This document shows positions 35,112 through 43,971 of a stretch of 64,000 nt of DNA, one piece after another. This stretch comes from Occultella kanbiaonis (GTDB lineage: Bacteria; Actinomycetota; Actinomycetes; Actinomycetales; Beutenbergiaceae). The position numbers and the translations under genes were made by a program. Where the stretch lies: positions 3,162,001 to 3,226,000 of the forward strand of contig NZ_CP046175.1 in assembly GCF_009708215.1 (NCBI RefSeq). Reading direction: 5' to 3'. The notes below the pieces were generated by a model, which ran no database searches, was not told the origin of the DNA, and saw nothing but the letters and a program-made list of their open reading frames with translations. Numbering within the stretch: the stretch's first letter is position 1; each line of letters opens with the position of its first letter.

Positions 35112-35834
35112 TCAACTGACGCGCTGGCGGTTCGCGGTGCCGGGCTGTCCCAGGTCCAGCCACTCCTCCCCGAGCACCTCGGGGTGATCGAGCCAGTAGT
35201 CACCGTAGTAGTCGATCAGAGGCCCGTACTCGTCGAAGATCCGGCGCAGTTCCCGGATGGAGTCCGCACCGACGGGGGCGATGTCGACACGAATGTCGAT
35301 CCGTGGGCGCCGCTCACCGCGCAGCGTGGTGATCAGCGAGGAGGACAGGTGCCGGCGACCCTCTCCGCCTGCCTCCAGCCCGGCCTCGAGGCTGCGCAGC
35401 AGTCGCTCCTCGAACGCCAGGTCGGCGCCGGCCTCGAACGTCTGGGCAACCGCTGCGAGAACCTCGGGTCCCACCACTCCGTTGCCGAGCACCGCGTAGC
35501 CCGCGCCGGTGTGATGCCCCGAAAAGGAACGGCCGCCGGTGAACGACCCCGTGTGGGCACCGACCCGGCCGTCATCGGTCACGATGCCGACCTGACGGTA
35601 GGCGAACAGGGGGTCCGTCTGCTCCAGTGCCGCGAGCACCACCTGTGGATCCAGTCCACTCGTGGTCAGATCCAGGGCACGCAGTCCCAGTCGCCAATCG
35701 CTGTGCCACTGGCTCGTCACGGCGACACCGCCTGCCACCTGGGGGCAACGGGAAGCGAGGGCGATCGAGCCGGTGCCCTGGCAGACCCCGACGGCGTTCG
35801 TGGTGGGATCGGTGGCGACGATGCTGAACGTCAT
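35112..35834 (-). CDS. DUF1028 family protein (Ntn-hydrolase-like)
   Basis: 240 residues from ATG 35834 after GGAG. DUF1028 hallmarks: N-terminal MTFSIVATDP, an early VGVCQGTGSIA segment, RQVGIVTDDGRVGAHTG and GAGYAVLGNGVVG. The fold is that of N-terminal nucleophile hydrolases; after Met removal Thr2 would be the terminal nucleophile (inference). Family members are mostly uncharacterised amide/peptide hydrolases. Lying directly after an Opp-type binding-protein gene, it may cleave an amide bond in the imported compound. Confidence 0.87.
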   Translation of the reverse strand: MTFSIVATDPTTNAVGVCQGTGSIALASRCPQVAGGVAVTSQWHSDWRLGLRALDLTTSGLDPQVVLAALEQTDPLFAYRQVGIVTDDGRVGAHTGSFTGGRSFSGHHTGAGYAVLGNGVVGPEVLAAVAQTFEAGADLAFEERLLRSLEAGLEAGGEGRRHLSSSLITTLRGERRPRIDIRVDIAPVGADSIRELRRIFDEYGPLIDYYGDYWLDHPEVLGEEWLDLGQPGTANRQRVS

Positions 35835-35902
35835 GGTGTTTCTCCTTTGGGGTGAGGTGGGCCGGCGCGGAGCGCGACGGGAGCTCTGCGCCGGCCGCGG
35901 TG

Positions 35903-37546
35903 TCACTCGTTGATGGACAGGTGTGCGTAGTCGACCGTGTTGTCGGTGCGCCACGCGTAGCCGGCGATCCGCTCCGAGATCGCGATCCCGGGCTGCACCT
36001 GGGCGATCTGAATGAACGGAACCTCTTCCAGCAGCCGGGTCTCAGCAACGTTCCAGGCCGCGCCGGCCTCGGCCGAGCTCTGGTCGATCACCTCGGCACT
36101 GGCCGCCAACGCCTCGTAGAACTCCGGGTCCTCCCAGTCCGACATGTTGTTCTGCGAGTCGACGCCGGTCAGCAGGTTCAGGGTGTAGATCGGAGTGAGC
36201 GCCCAGGGTGCCTGCACGGACAGGAGCGCCTGCCAGATCTTCGCGTACCGGCCGGTGTGGAAGTCGGCACCGGGAACCGTCTCGATCACGATGTCGAAGC
36301 CCGCCGGGCGCGCGGCCGTCTGGATCTGCACAGCCGTGGCCTGCGACTCGGCGTCGGCGGCGCTCACCGTGAGGGTGAAGCTCAACCCGTCGGGGTAGCC
36401 AGCCTCGGCGAGCAGCTCCCTGGCGGACTCCGGGTCGTAGTCGTACTCCGGTAGGCCGGTCGCGTCGTACCCGGGCGTGTTGGTGAAGACGATTCCCGAG
36501 CCGTTGCGCACTGCACGGTTCTGGTAGACGTTCGCGATGATGTCGTCGAACGGGACCGTCTGCGAGATGGCTTGACGCACCAGCAGGTTGTCGAACGGCG
36601 CCTTGTTCGTCACCAACGAGAGCACCTGCGAGGTGTTCGGTGAGCTCACGGTAGGCACGATCAGCGTGTCGACGGAGGCCAGGTCGGCCGCATCCGTGGG
36701 CGACAGCCCCTCGACGATGTCCGCGTCTCCGGCTCGGATGGTGCTCGCGCGGCTTCCTGCGTCGGGAACGACCTGAACATTGACGACGTCGACGCCCGGG
36801 GTGCCGAGGATCCAGTTGTCCCGCGCCTCGAAGCGGGCGAACGAGCCCACCTCCCAGTCGGTGATCTCGTACGGCCCGAAGCCATAGTTCGGGTTCTCCT
36901 GCGCCCAGGCGATCGCATAGGGATCGTCATCGCTCACGTTGGCCTGCATCTCGCTGCTGTCGTAGACGAACGCCAGTGCGTCCGCCAGCATGGACAGCAG
37001 CGTGGTGCCGAGGCCCGGGCTCGCAATCGTGATGCTGACCGTCTTGTCGTCGATCTTCGTGAACTGGGTGGCCGGGTCGGTGATCACCGGGGACATCGCC
37101 CCGGGCGCGGTCGAGGTCTCGGCTCCGAACTTGAGCTCGAAGGACCACAGCACGTCGTCCGCGGTGAGTTCGTTCCCGGCCGCGCTCACGGCGTCGGAGA
37201 GGTGGAAGGTATAGACGAGCCCGTCATCGGAGACCTCATAGCTCTCCGCCAGGTACCCCTCATAGGTGAACGGGTCCTGCTCGAAGACGCCGTCCTGGGC
37301 GGACTCGGCGTAGGGCTTGCGGACGAGGGTGGCCTGGGTCGCGCCGAGGAACTCGGTGTTGTTGGCACCGGCCTCCTTGATCAGGCCCATGCCGATGTCG
37401 GCCTGGAGGATGGTGATGCTGGTCTCCTCGTCGGTGGCCGCGTCGGCGGTGTTCGCCGACTCCGCACACGCGGAGACGAGGAGCGCGGCCGCTATGGCTG
37501 CGGTCAGAGGCTTCGCGATGCGGCGAAGCGTGGAATCTGGGCGCAC
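35903..37546 (-). CDS. Opp/Dpp-type ABC importer, solute-binding lipoprotein
   Basis: 547 residues. Lipobox LLVSAC, lipidated Cys27. Family 5 solute-binding protein (SBP_bac_5): TFHLSDAVSAAGNELTADDV and SLVTNKAPFDNLLVRQAIS are typical. Binds peptides or peptide-sized compounds outside the membrane. Last transporter gene of the minus-strand operon dppD-dppF-dppB-dppC; the monooxygenase partner suggests a non-peptide ligand. Confidence 0.9.
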   Translation of the reverse strand: MRPDSTLRRIAKPLTAAIAAALLVSACAESANTADAATDEETSITILQADIGMGLIKEAGANNTEFLGATQATLVRKPYAESAQDGVFEQDPFTYEGYLAESYEVSDDGLVYTFHLSDAVSAAGNELTADDVLWSFELKFGAETSTAPGAMSPVITDPATQFTKIDDKTVSITIASPGLGTTLLSMLADALAFVYDSSEMQANVSDDDPYAIAWAQENPNYGFGPYEITDWEVGSFARFEARDNWILGTPGVDVVNVQVVPDAGSRASTIRAGDADIVEGLSPTDAADLASVDTLIVPTVSSPNTSQVLSLVTNKAPFDNLLVRQAISQTVPFDDIIANVYQNRAVRNGSGIVFTNTPGYDATGLPEYDYDPESARELLAEAGYPDGLSFTLTVSAADAESQATAVQIQTAARPAGFDIVIETVPGADFHTGRYAKIWQALLSVQAPWALTPIYTLNLLTGVDSQNNMSDWEDPEFYEALAASAEVIDQSSAEAGAAWNVAETRLLEEVPFIQIAQVQPGIAISERIAGYAWRTDNTVDYAHLSINE

Positions 37547-37629
37547 AAGACTTCCTTTCGAGGGGCGGGCGATCCCGGAGAGGTGGGCAGTCCGGGTGGA
37601 GGGTCAGATCAGGGCGCGCTCGGGCGAGG

Positions 37630-38490
37630 TCACCGCCGTCGCAGGTACTGGTGGGCAAGGTTGCTGAACGCGATCACGGTCACGGCCAGCGCGAGGCAGG
37701 GAAACAGCGAGGACCACCACCGCCCGGCAGACGCCGCCGTGGCGCCGTCGGCGATCATTGCTCCCCACTCGGGGGTCGGCGGCGGCAGACCGACGCCGAG
37801 GAAGCCGAGGCCCGCGGCGACGGTGACGGCCACGCCGAAGATGTAGGAGGCGTTCTCCAGGGCCGGCCACGTCGAGTTCGGGAGCATGTGCCGCAGCAGC
37901 AGTCCACGCTCCGACTCCCCCGACAGGCGCGCCGACTCCAGGTAGGCCTCGCGGCGCACCCGGAGCACCTCGGTCCGGACCACGCGTGCTTGGGTGGGCA
38001 CCATGAGGAGGCCGCACACCACCGAGAGGGTGAGCAGGTTCCGCCCGAAGAACGCGAGCAGCACCAGCCCGACCACGATCTGCGGGAGCGCGTCGAACAG
38101 GTCCAGACCGCGGGTCAGACCTCGGGCCACACTGCCGGGGACGCCGCCGCGTGCCTCGTTCGTCCCGGTGAAGAGTCCCACGCCGACGCCGAGCACAGTC
38201 GCGAGCAGCGCAGCGACGAGGCCGACCACCAGATCGTTGCGTGTGGCCGCGATGACCCGCGAGAACACGTCCAGGCCGTAGATGTCGGTACCGAACCAAT
38301 GCTGCGCCGATGGCGGCTGATCGGGGGCGGCCACGACATCGATCGGGCTGTAGGGCACCAGCAACGGCCCGAGGACGGCGACAAGTACCAGGAGGACCAG
38401 GGGTGCGACAACGGGCACCATCGCGGCCCGCCCGCGGAACTTCGGCCGCCTTTCGGACGCCACGGCGGAGGTGGTCGTGGATGCGCTCAT
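37630..38490 (-). CDS. Opp/Dpp-type ABC importer, permease (DppC/OppC type)
   Basis: 286 residues from ATG 38490 (GAGGG upstream). N-terminal membrane segment, then HWFGTDIYGLDVFSRVIAATR, the hallmark of OppC/DppC proteins, then five further segments with the EAYLESARLSGESERGLLLRHMLPN loop region that contacts the ATPase. Start overlaps the DppB stop by 4 nt. Forms the channel with the 38487-39539 product. Confidence 0.9.
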   Translation of the reverse strand: MSASTTTSAVASERRPKFRGRAAMVPVVAPLVLLVLVAVLGPLLVPYSPIDVVAAPDQPPSAQHWFGTDIYGLDVFSRVIAATRNDLVVGLVAALLATVLGVGVGLFTGTNEARGGVPGSVARGLTRGLDLFDALPQIVVGLVLLAFFGRNLLTLSVVCGLLMVPTQARVVRTEVLRVRREAYLESARLSGESERGLLLRHMLPNSTWPALENASYIFGVAVTVAAGLGFLGVGLPPPTPEWGAMIADGATAASAGRWWSSLFPCLALAVTVIAFSNLAHQYLRRR

Positions 38491-39539
38491 GAGGTTCCCT
38501 CCGCTACCACGCCGGGGCGACGGCGCGGATCCAGGGTCATGTTGACGAGGTCGACGATCAGGAACACGACGAGCACACACGCTGCGACCGTGAGCAGGAA
38601 CGCCTGCAGGGCCAGGAAGTCGGCACGCCCCACCGCCTGGACGGCGTACTGCCCCATGCCTGGGATCGCGAAGAGCTGCTCGATGATGACGGCGCCGCCG
38701 AGGAGGAAGCCGAAGAGCTGGCCGCACATCGTCACCATGGTGGGGCTGGCCCGGCGCAGGACGCTGACGATGACGACGTGGCGCGGTACCCCGGACGCGA
38801 TGCGGAACAGGGTGGCCTCGTCGTCGACGGCGCGTTCGATCGAGCGTTGCAGGACCTTCATGATGGTGGGCGCGCTGCCGACCACGAGGACCAGCACGGG
38901 TAGCCACAGGTGCGCCAGCATCGAACTGAGCAGGACCGTGTCCGCGGACAGCAGCGCATCCAGAAGGGGGAACCCGGTGGACCGGGGTGCCGGCCGCAGT
39001 CCCGCGTCGTAGCGTCCGATCGGTGCCGCGGCCCAGCCGAGCACGGTGTAGAAGACCAGGATGCCTGCCACCCCGAGCACGAAGTCAGGGATCGCTCCGG
39101 CGGATCGTGCGTAGAACGCTGAGAATCTGGCGACGGGGTTGCGCGGGCGCAGCATCGCGAAGATGGACAGCAGGAGTGTCACCGCGATCGCCAGGACCAT
39201 GGCGATGAGTGCGATCTCGATGGTGGCGGGCAGCCGCCACGCGATCTGCTCCTGGACGTCCTGTCCGTCGATGAGGGAACGACCGAGGTCGAGCGTGACG
39301 ACCCGGCGCAGGAACACCATGAGTTGGTGCCACAGCGAACCGCTGAGGCCCAGCAGTTCCTGGATCCGTTCGTACTGGTCCGCGGACAGGTCGTCGCTGC
39401 CGGCGATGATCAGGACCGGGTCCCCCGGGATCAACCGCACCAGGAAGAACACCGCGATCGCGAACAGGAAGAGGTGGACCGGCAGCAGCGCCACGCGCTG
39501 GATCCACCACCGCTGGGAGCGCCAGAACCGCGCGATCAT
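38487..39539 (-). CDS. Opp/Dpp-type ABC importer, permease (DppB/OppB type)
   Basis: 350 residues, ATG at 39539 overlapping the ATPase stop. First membrane segment followed by LVRLIPGDPV, the OppB/DppB signature. Later GAVIIEQLFAIPGMGQYAVQAV, typical of the C-terminal half. Longer than the usual 310-340 residues because of an extended loop around residue 190-210. Inner-membrane subunit. Confidence 0.9.
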   Translation of the reverse strand: MIARFWRSQRWWIQRVALLPVHLFLFAIAVFFLVRLIPGDPVLIIAGSDDLSADQYERIQELLGLSGSLWHQLMVFLRRVVTLDLGRSLIDGQDVQEQIAWRLPATIEIALIAMVLAIAVTLLLSIFAMLRPRNPVARFSAFYARSAGAIPDFVLGVAGILVFYTVLGWAAAPIGRYDAGLRPAPRSTGFPLLDALLSADTVLLSSMLAHLWLPVLVLVVGSAPTIMKVLQRSIERAVDDEATLFRIASGVPRHVVIVSVLRRASPTMVTMCGQLFGFLLGGAVIIEQLFAIPGMGQYAVQAVGRADFLALQAFLLTVAACVLVVFLIVDLVNMTLDPRRRPGVVAEGTS

Positions 39540-40318
39540 GCGGCGCTCGATTCGTCGGCGGAGAGCTTGCGGTAGGCGGCCATCAGCCGAGCCGTGTACG
39601 GATGCTCCGGCCGGTTGACGACCTGGCCGACCTCGCCCTGCTCGACGACGTCGCCGCCGTGCATGACCACAAGACGATCGCTGATGAACGCGGTTGCCGG
39701 TACCCCGTGGGACACGAAGACGATCCCGGCTCCCGATCGTTCGGCGAAGTCCTTGAACTCGTTGAGCACGGCTCCCTGCACCGAGACATCCAGGGCGGAG
39801 ACCGACTCGTCGCAGATGAGGATCCGCGGCGAGACGATCAGCGCTCGCGCAATCGCGAACCGCTGGCGCTGTCCTCCGGAGACCTGGGAGGGTCGACGCG
39901 ATGCGAGCGCTGGGTCGACGGCGAGCGATGAGAGCACCTCGTCGACCGCCTTGTCCGCCTCGGTGACGGTGAGGCCGAGGATCTCCAGGGCCGGACGCCG
40001 CACAGCGTCGCGCAGACTGCGCAACGGATCGAACGACGACGTCGTGTCCTGCCCGACGAGTTGGACGTCGCGGCGGAACTGGCGCAGCCGGTCGCCGCTC
40101 AGTTGCGACACCTCGATGTCCTGGTAGCGGATGGAGCCGGCCGACGGCATCTCGAGCCCGAGCAGGAGGCGCACCAGGGTCGACTTGCCCGACCCGGACT
40201 CGCCGATGATGCCGACCCGGTCGCCGGGCTCGATCACCAGGTCCAACGGGTTGAGGGCATTGACGACGGTGTTGTCGCGGCCGCGGTACTGCTTGGCCGC
40301 TGCCACGGCCGCGATCAC
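39536..40318 (-). CDS. Opp/Dpp-type ABC importer, ATPase (DppF/OppF type)
   Basis: 260 residues. Walker A GESGSGKST (about 39-47), Q-loop VQLVGQDTTSSFDP, signature VSGGQRQRFAIARAL, Walker B ILICDESVSALD and switch His in FVSHG. The C-terminus HPYTARLMAAYRKL is the substrate-type marker of Opp/Dpp ATPases. Partners with the 40315-41162 ATPase, which is frameshifted; if that loss is real, the transporter would depend on this subunit alone or be non-functional. Confidence 0.9.
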   Translation of the reverse strand: MIAAVAAAKQYRGRDNTVVNALNPLDLVIEPGDRVGIIGESGSGKSTLVRLLLGLEMPSAGSIRYQDIEVSQLSGDRLRQFRRDVQLVGQDTTSSFDPLRSLRDAVRRPALEILGLTVTEADKAVDEVLSSLAVDPALASRRPSQVSGGQRQRFAIARALIVSPRILICDESVSALDVSVQGAVLNEFKDFAERSGAGIVFVSHGVPATAFISDRLVVMHGGDVVEQGEVGQVVNRPEHPYTARLMAAYRKLSADESSAA

Positions 40319-41162
40319 GAGACCCCGACCATCGTGGTGAGCCGATCATCGTTGAGCTGTGCCAGCGACGGTGCGCACGCGAGCAGCGCCGCGGTGTAGT
40401 CCGCGCTCGGGGCCGCGAGGACCTGCGCCGTGGCTCCCCGCTCGACGACGCGGCCGCGATTCATGACGACCACCTGGTCCGAGTAGGCCCGGCACAGTCC
40501 GATGTCGTGCGTGATCATGAGCAGCGTGGTTCCGAGGTCGGCTGTCAGCGAGGTGATGAGCTCCAGGAGGTCGACGGAGAGCGTGACGTCCAGTGCGCTG
40601 GTCGGTTCGTCAGCGATTAACAGCTCGGGCTGGGAGCACAGCGCGATGGCGATCATCACCCGCTGGCGCATCCCGCCGGAGAGCTCGTACGGTCGGGCGC
40701 GCAGCACGCGGGACGGGTCACGGATGCCGACCCGCTCCAACCAGTCCGCGGCGAGCGCCCGTGCGCGCGCCCTGGACGTGGCGCCCCGACCGCGGATGGC
40801 GGTGCCGAGCTGGTTCCCGACCGTCCAGACCGGGTCGAGGGCGTTCATCGCGTTCTGGAAGACGACGCTCACTCCGGGCACCTGATAAGGGATGGCGCGC
40901 GTCGGACGCGCCGTCAGGTCGGTCTCGACGATGCGGGCCGTGTCGCCTCGACGGAAGCTCCGAGCGGGAGCAGGCCGGCCAGCGCCATGCAGACGCTGCT
41001 CTTGCCCGAGCCGGACTCGCCCACGATCGCGACCCGCTGACCGGAGGCCACGGTCAGCGAGAAGTCCGAGACCGCCGTGAACCACCCGTCTGCGGTGCGG
41101 TACCGCACGCTGAGGTCCTCGACCTCGACGGCGTTGGCAGCCTTCAGTCCAACGGCAGGCAT
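40315..41162 (-). pseudogene. Opp/Dpp-type ATPase (DppD/OppD type), broken by a one-base deletion
   Basis: From ATG 41162 the first 70 codons carry Walker A (GESGSGKSS) and LAGLLPLGAS, but that frame stops at about 40914. The remainder continues in another frame with DTARIVETDL, Q-loop VSVVFQNAMNALDP, signature ELSGGMRQRVMIAIAL, Walker B LLIADEPTSALD and ITHDIG. Adding one C to the CC at 40946-40947 (one G in the coding strand, GAGGCGAC to GAGGGCGAC) restores a continuous protein of about 280 residues. All motifs on both sides are intact, so this is either very recent decay or a sequencing error. The stop overlaps the DppF start. Confidence 0.85.
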
Positions 41163-41164
41163 GG

Positions 41165-42478
41165 TCAGCTGATCCCGCTGAGCAGGTTCGCGCGGAAGGT
41201 CTCCTGCTGATAGCTGGTGCGCACGGCACCACGTCGCTGCAACGCCGGAACCAAGCCGTCGACGACCTCGCTCAGATAGCGCCGCGTCGGCATGCGTGTG
41301 GAGAGCAGGAAGCCGTCGGCGCCGATCTCGGCTGCGGCATCCTGCATTCGGGCGGCCACCGTGTCCGGGCGGCCGACGAAGCCGTTCTCCTCGTGCGCGT
41401 AGGAGTCCCGGACCAGCTGCCGAAGGGTCTTCCCGGAGCTGACCATCCCGTCGAGCTGGCTCTGGTGTCCGTTGGTCGTCAGGTCCGCGGGCAGGGGCTG
41501 GTCGGGGTCGAACTGCGACAGGTCCGTGGTCGTGGTGCTCGACCAGTTCGAGAGCACGTACTCGAGGTCGTTCGCATTCTCCTCGCGGATGCGCTTGGCC
41601 TTCTCCTTGGCCTCGTGGTCGGTCTCCCCGAGGACCGGATCGATCAGGAAGAACACCTTCACCCCGTCCGGGTCCCGGCCGAGTCGCTGCGCCTGGGATC
41701 GGACGTTGTCGCGGAGTGCCTTCATCTTGGCGTGGTCGGACCCTCCGGCGAGCACGACCTCGGCGTGCTGGGCAGCGAAGAGCTGTCCACGTGGCGAGTT
41801 CCCGGCCTGCGCCAGCACGGGTTCGTACTGCGGACTCGGCAACGTGTTGAGCGGTCCGCGGCTCTTGAAGTAGGCGCCCTCGTGGTTGACCGTGTGGACC
41901 TTCGTGGCATCGACGTAGACACCGCTGTCCTGATCCAGCACGACGGCGTCGCGCTCCCAGGACTGCCACAACGATCGCACCGTGGCGACGAACTCGTCCG
42001 CGCGCTCGTAGCGCTCGTCGTGGGGCGGCTGCGCGTCGAGGCCGAAGTTCTGGGCGGCGCTGTCGTTGCTGCCGGTCACGATGTTCCAACCGATCCGGCC
42101 GGCCGAGAGGTGGTCGAGCGTGCTCATGGCACGCGCGAGCCGGAACGGACTGATCTCCGTCGTCGCGACGGTGGGGATGATGCCGAGCCTGGACGTGTGC
42201 TGGCTGAGCACGGCCGCGAGCGCGAGCGGATCGTGCTTCGGCGCTCGGTGCCCGTGCTTGAGCGGACTGGCGTAGGAATTGCCGTAGTCGTCGGGGATGT
42301 AGTTCGAGTCCTCGATGAGCATGAAGTCGAAGCATCCGCGTTCGAGGTCGCGAGCGAGGTCGACGAAGAAGCCACCCTTGGCCCAGTCGCGCGTCGAGTG
42401 GCCGGACCACTCGCGATTCCACGCCGGTGCGCGGAAGCCTGCCTGGAACCACCCGAGGTGGAAGGAGTACGAACTCAC
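41165..42478 (-). CDS. DszA/SnaA/NtaA-type FMN-dependent monooxygenase
   Basis: 437 residues from GTG 42478 (GAGAGG upstream); an in-frame TTG at 42499 is less likely. Luciferase-like barrel of the NtaA/SnaA/DszA family: N-terminal FHLGWFQAGFRAPAWN, FDFMLIEDSNYIPDD, GRIGWNIVTGSNDSAAQNFG and PVLAQAGNSPRG are diagnostic. These enzymes use reduced FMN from a separate reductase to oxidise sulfones, chelators or cyclic amines. Two reductase genes lie just upstream and an Opp-type importer downstream, so the imported compound is probably its substrate. Exact compound unknown; sulfur or nitrogen acquisition is the likely purpose. Confidence 0.9.
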   Translation of the reverse strand: MSSYSFHLGWFQAGFRAPAWNREWSGHSTRDWAKGGFFVDLARDLERGCFDFMLIEDSNYIPDDYGNSYASPLKHGHRAPKHDPLALAAVLSQHTSRLGIIPTVATTEISPFRLARAMSTLDHLSAGRIGWNIVTGSNDSAAQNFGLDAQPPHDERYERADEFVATVRSLWQSWERDAVVLDQDSGVYVDATKVHTVNHEGAYFKSRGPLNTLPSPQYEPVLAQAGNSPRGQLFAAQHAEVVLAGGSDHAKMKALRDNVRSQAQRLGRDPDGVKVFFLIDPVLGETDHEAKEKAKRIREENANDLEYVLSNWSSTTTTDLSQFDPDQPLPADLTTNGHQSQLDGMVSSGKTLRQLVRDSYAHEENGFVGRPDTVAARMQDAAAEIGADGFLLSTRMPTRRYLSEVVDGLVPALQRRGAVRTSYQQETFRANLLSGIS

Positions 42479-42516
42479 GGTAGACCTCTCATCCTGCAAC
42501 GATCGGTTTTGCTCTG

Positions 42517-42558
42517 CTGTCCACTGTCAGTGGACGATCGTCCACTGACAGTGGACAG
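42517..42558. promoter_or_regulatory. 42-bp perfect palindrome made of two 17-bp operator-like repeats
   Basis: 42517-42558 equals its own reverse complement. Inside it, GTCCACTGTCAGTGGAC (42519-42535) and GTCCACTGACAGTGGAC (42540-42556) are each palindromic around one base, 21 bp centre to centre, joined by GATC. A minus-strand TACTGT (42560 down to 42555) could be the -10 box of the monooxygenase operon. Two dimer sites on one DNA face suit a TetR/GntR-class repressor. The gap 42479-42721 otherwise shows nothing. Confidence 0.7.
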
Positions 42559-42721
42559 TAATGACCCGCCGTTTCGTCGCGGTGACCGCGCATTACCGCG
42601 CTGTTACGGCTTCGGCTGGCGGGATCCCCGGGCGCAGCGCGCGCTTGACGTCGGCGCCGCACCGGGGCCTGTGACGAACTCGCGCCCGCCCTTCACCGGG
42701 TCGTTCGCGTGGCTGCTCCTC

Positions 42722-43246
42722 TCAGCTCGCGAGGTCTGCAGCGTCCCCCAGGTGCCGATATCGACCCCTGAAGTAGACGAGCGGGTCCTGCGCGGGACCT
42801 TCGTGTTCGACGAGCTCGACGACTCTCCCGAGCACGATGAGGTGGTCCCCGGCGTCGTGTTCGGCCCAGAGCTCGCAGTCGATCCACAGCAAGGCTCCAC
42901 CCAGTAGCGGATCACCCGCCGCGGACGGCTTCCATTCGACGCCGTCCCATTTGTTCGTGGCGCTCCGCGCGAACTGCGCCGAGATGTCCATCTGGTCACG
43001 AGCCAGGACGTTGACGGCAAAACGTCCGGTCGGTGCGATTCGCGGATAGGTCGTCGAGGTCTTCATGACGCTGAACGAGACCAGCGGCGGGTCAAGGGAG
43101 ACGCTCGAGAAGGACTGGCAGGTGAATCCCAGCGGCTCCCGGCTGTCATGCCCGGTCACCACGGTGATGCCGGAGGCGTAGTGGCCGAGCGCATCGCGGA
43201 AGCGGCGTGCGCCGAAGCTGTCGGTTGTCATGTCAATGGATCGCAT
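42722..43246 (-). CDS. Flavin reductase (HpaC/DszD-like)
   Basis: 174 residues from ATG 43246 (GAGGA upstream); later ATG at 43231 is possible. Flavin reductase-like split barrel: GITVVTGHD, GFTCQSFSSVSLDPPLVSFSV and GRFAVNVLARDQ are standard. Supplies FMNH2 from NAD(P)H to the monooxygenase at 41165. Separated from that gene by the palindrome region, so it may belong to a different transcript. Starts 27 nt after the NADPH-dependent FMN reductase. Confidence 0.9.
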   Translation of the reverse strand: MRSIDMTTDSFGARRFRDALGHYASGITVVTGHDSREPLGFTCQSFSSVSLDPPLVSFSVMKTSTTYPRIAPTGRFAVNVLARDQMDISAQFARSATNKWDGVEWKPSAAGDPLLGGALLWIDCELWAEHDAGDHLIVLGRVVELVEHEGPAQDPLVYFRGRYRHLGDAADLAS

Positions 43247-43272
43247 GATGGGTCCTCGGAGGTCGGCGCAGG

Positions 43273-43806
43273 TCAACGGGCAGCGAGGACTGGAGTGTGC
43301 TCGGCGATGCGAGCCAGCCGCTGCAGGTTCGCCGCGTAGGTGCTGGCCGCGTCCGCGACGACCTCCGTCAGCTGGTCCATCTGGCTGAGGGCCACGTAGA
43401 AGCCTCGCCCCGGAACGATCGCGCCGAGTTCTGCCAGCAGTGGCGCCAGGTTGACGGTCGGTCCCATGGCGTGACCGAAGTCCGCGCCCGTGTGGACCGG
43501 GATCGCGGTCACCCCTGCGAGCCCGTTCGCCGGGTAGCGGTCCAGGAACGCCTTCAGCAGACCGGTGTACGTGGCCTTGTAGGTGGGCGACGCGAAGATC
43601 GCCAGGTCGGAGGCTGCGACCGTCGCGTTGAGCTGCGCCATCCGTTCGGACGGCCAGGCGAAGACCTCGTCGGTGTGGTCGGCGAGGTCGATGACCTCGA
43701 TCTGCCGTTCCGAGGGGATGAGTTGCTCTGCGAGCAGCTCAGCCACACGTCGGGTGCGTGAGCGCGGCTTGGGGTTGCCAACGACGACTGTGATTTTCAA
43801 GGACAT
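43273..43806 (-). CDS. NADPH-dependent FMN reductase (SsuE/MsuE-like flavodoxin fold)
   Basis: 177 residues from ATG 43806 (GGAGAG upstream). Flavodoxin-like: phosphate loop GNPKPRSRTRRVAELL and FASPTYKATYTGLLKAFLDRYP match SsuE/MsuE of alkanesulfonate systems. A second FMNH2 source for the monooxygenase. SsuE similarity supports organosulfur use, but nitrogen-chelate systems use similar reductases. Confidence 0.88.
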   Translation of the reverse strand: MSLKITVVVGNPKPRSRTRRVAELLAEQLIPSERQIEVIDLADHTDEVFAWPSERMAQLNATVAASDLAIFASPTYKATYTGLLKAFLDRYPANGLAGVTAIPVHTGADFGHAMGPTVNLAPLLAELGAIVPGRGFYVALSQMDQLTEVVADAASTYAANLQRLARIAEHTPVLAAR

Positions 43807-43971
43807 CCACTTCTCTCCGTCTGCCGAGTGCCAGAAATTGGGAGAAGCAGGTTGCGTGCGCCGCAGAGGGGAGCAACCGACTCTCCATCCACCCGGAGTT
43901 CTTGTGGCCCCTGGGTGCCCGCAACGGCTCACGCTGCGAATGCAGCATGACAGGGTCGTGTTTCGCGTGGG

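Noticed and set aside
35852-39012. Plus-strand frames opposite the Opp transporter genes
   Set aside because: Antisense to well-conserved transporter genes; translations show no domain.
43807-43971. Leader peptide or SAM-type riboswitch before the FMN reductase
   Set aside because: A small ATG frame (43948) exists, but there is no Cys-codon run, no RRHVDL-type leader and no riboswitch core that I can align.
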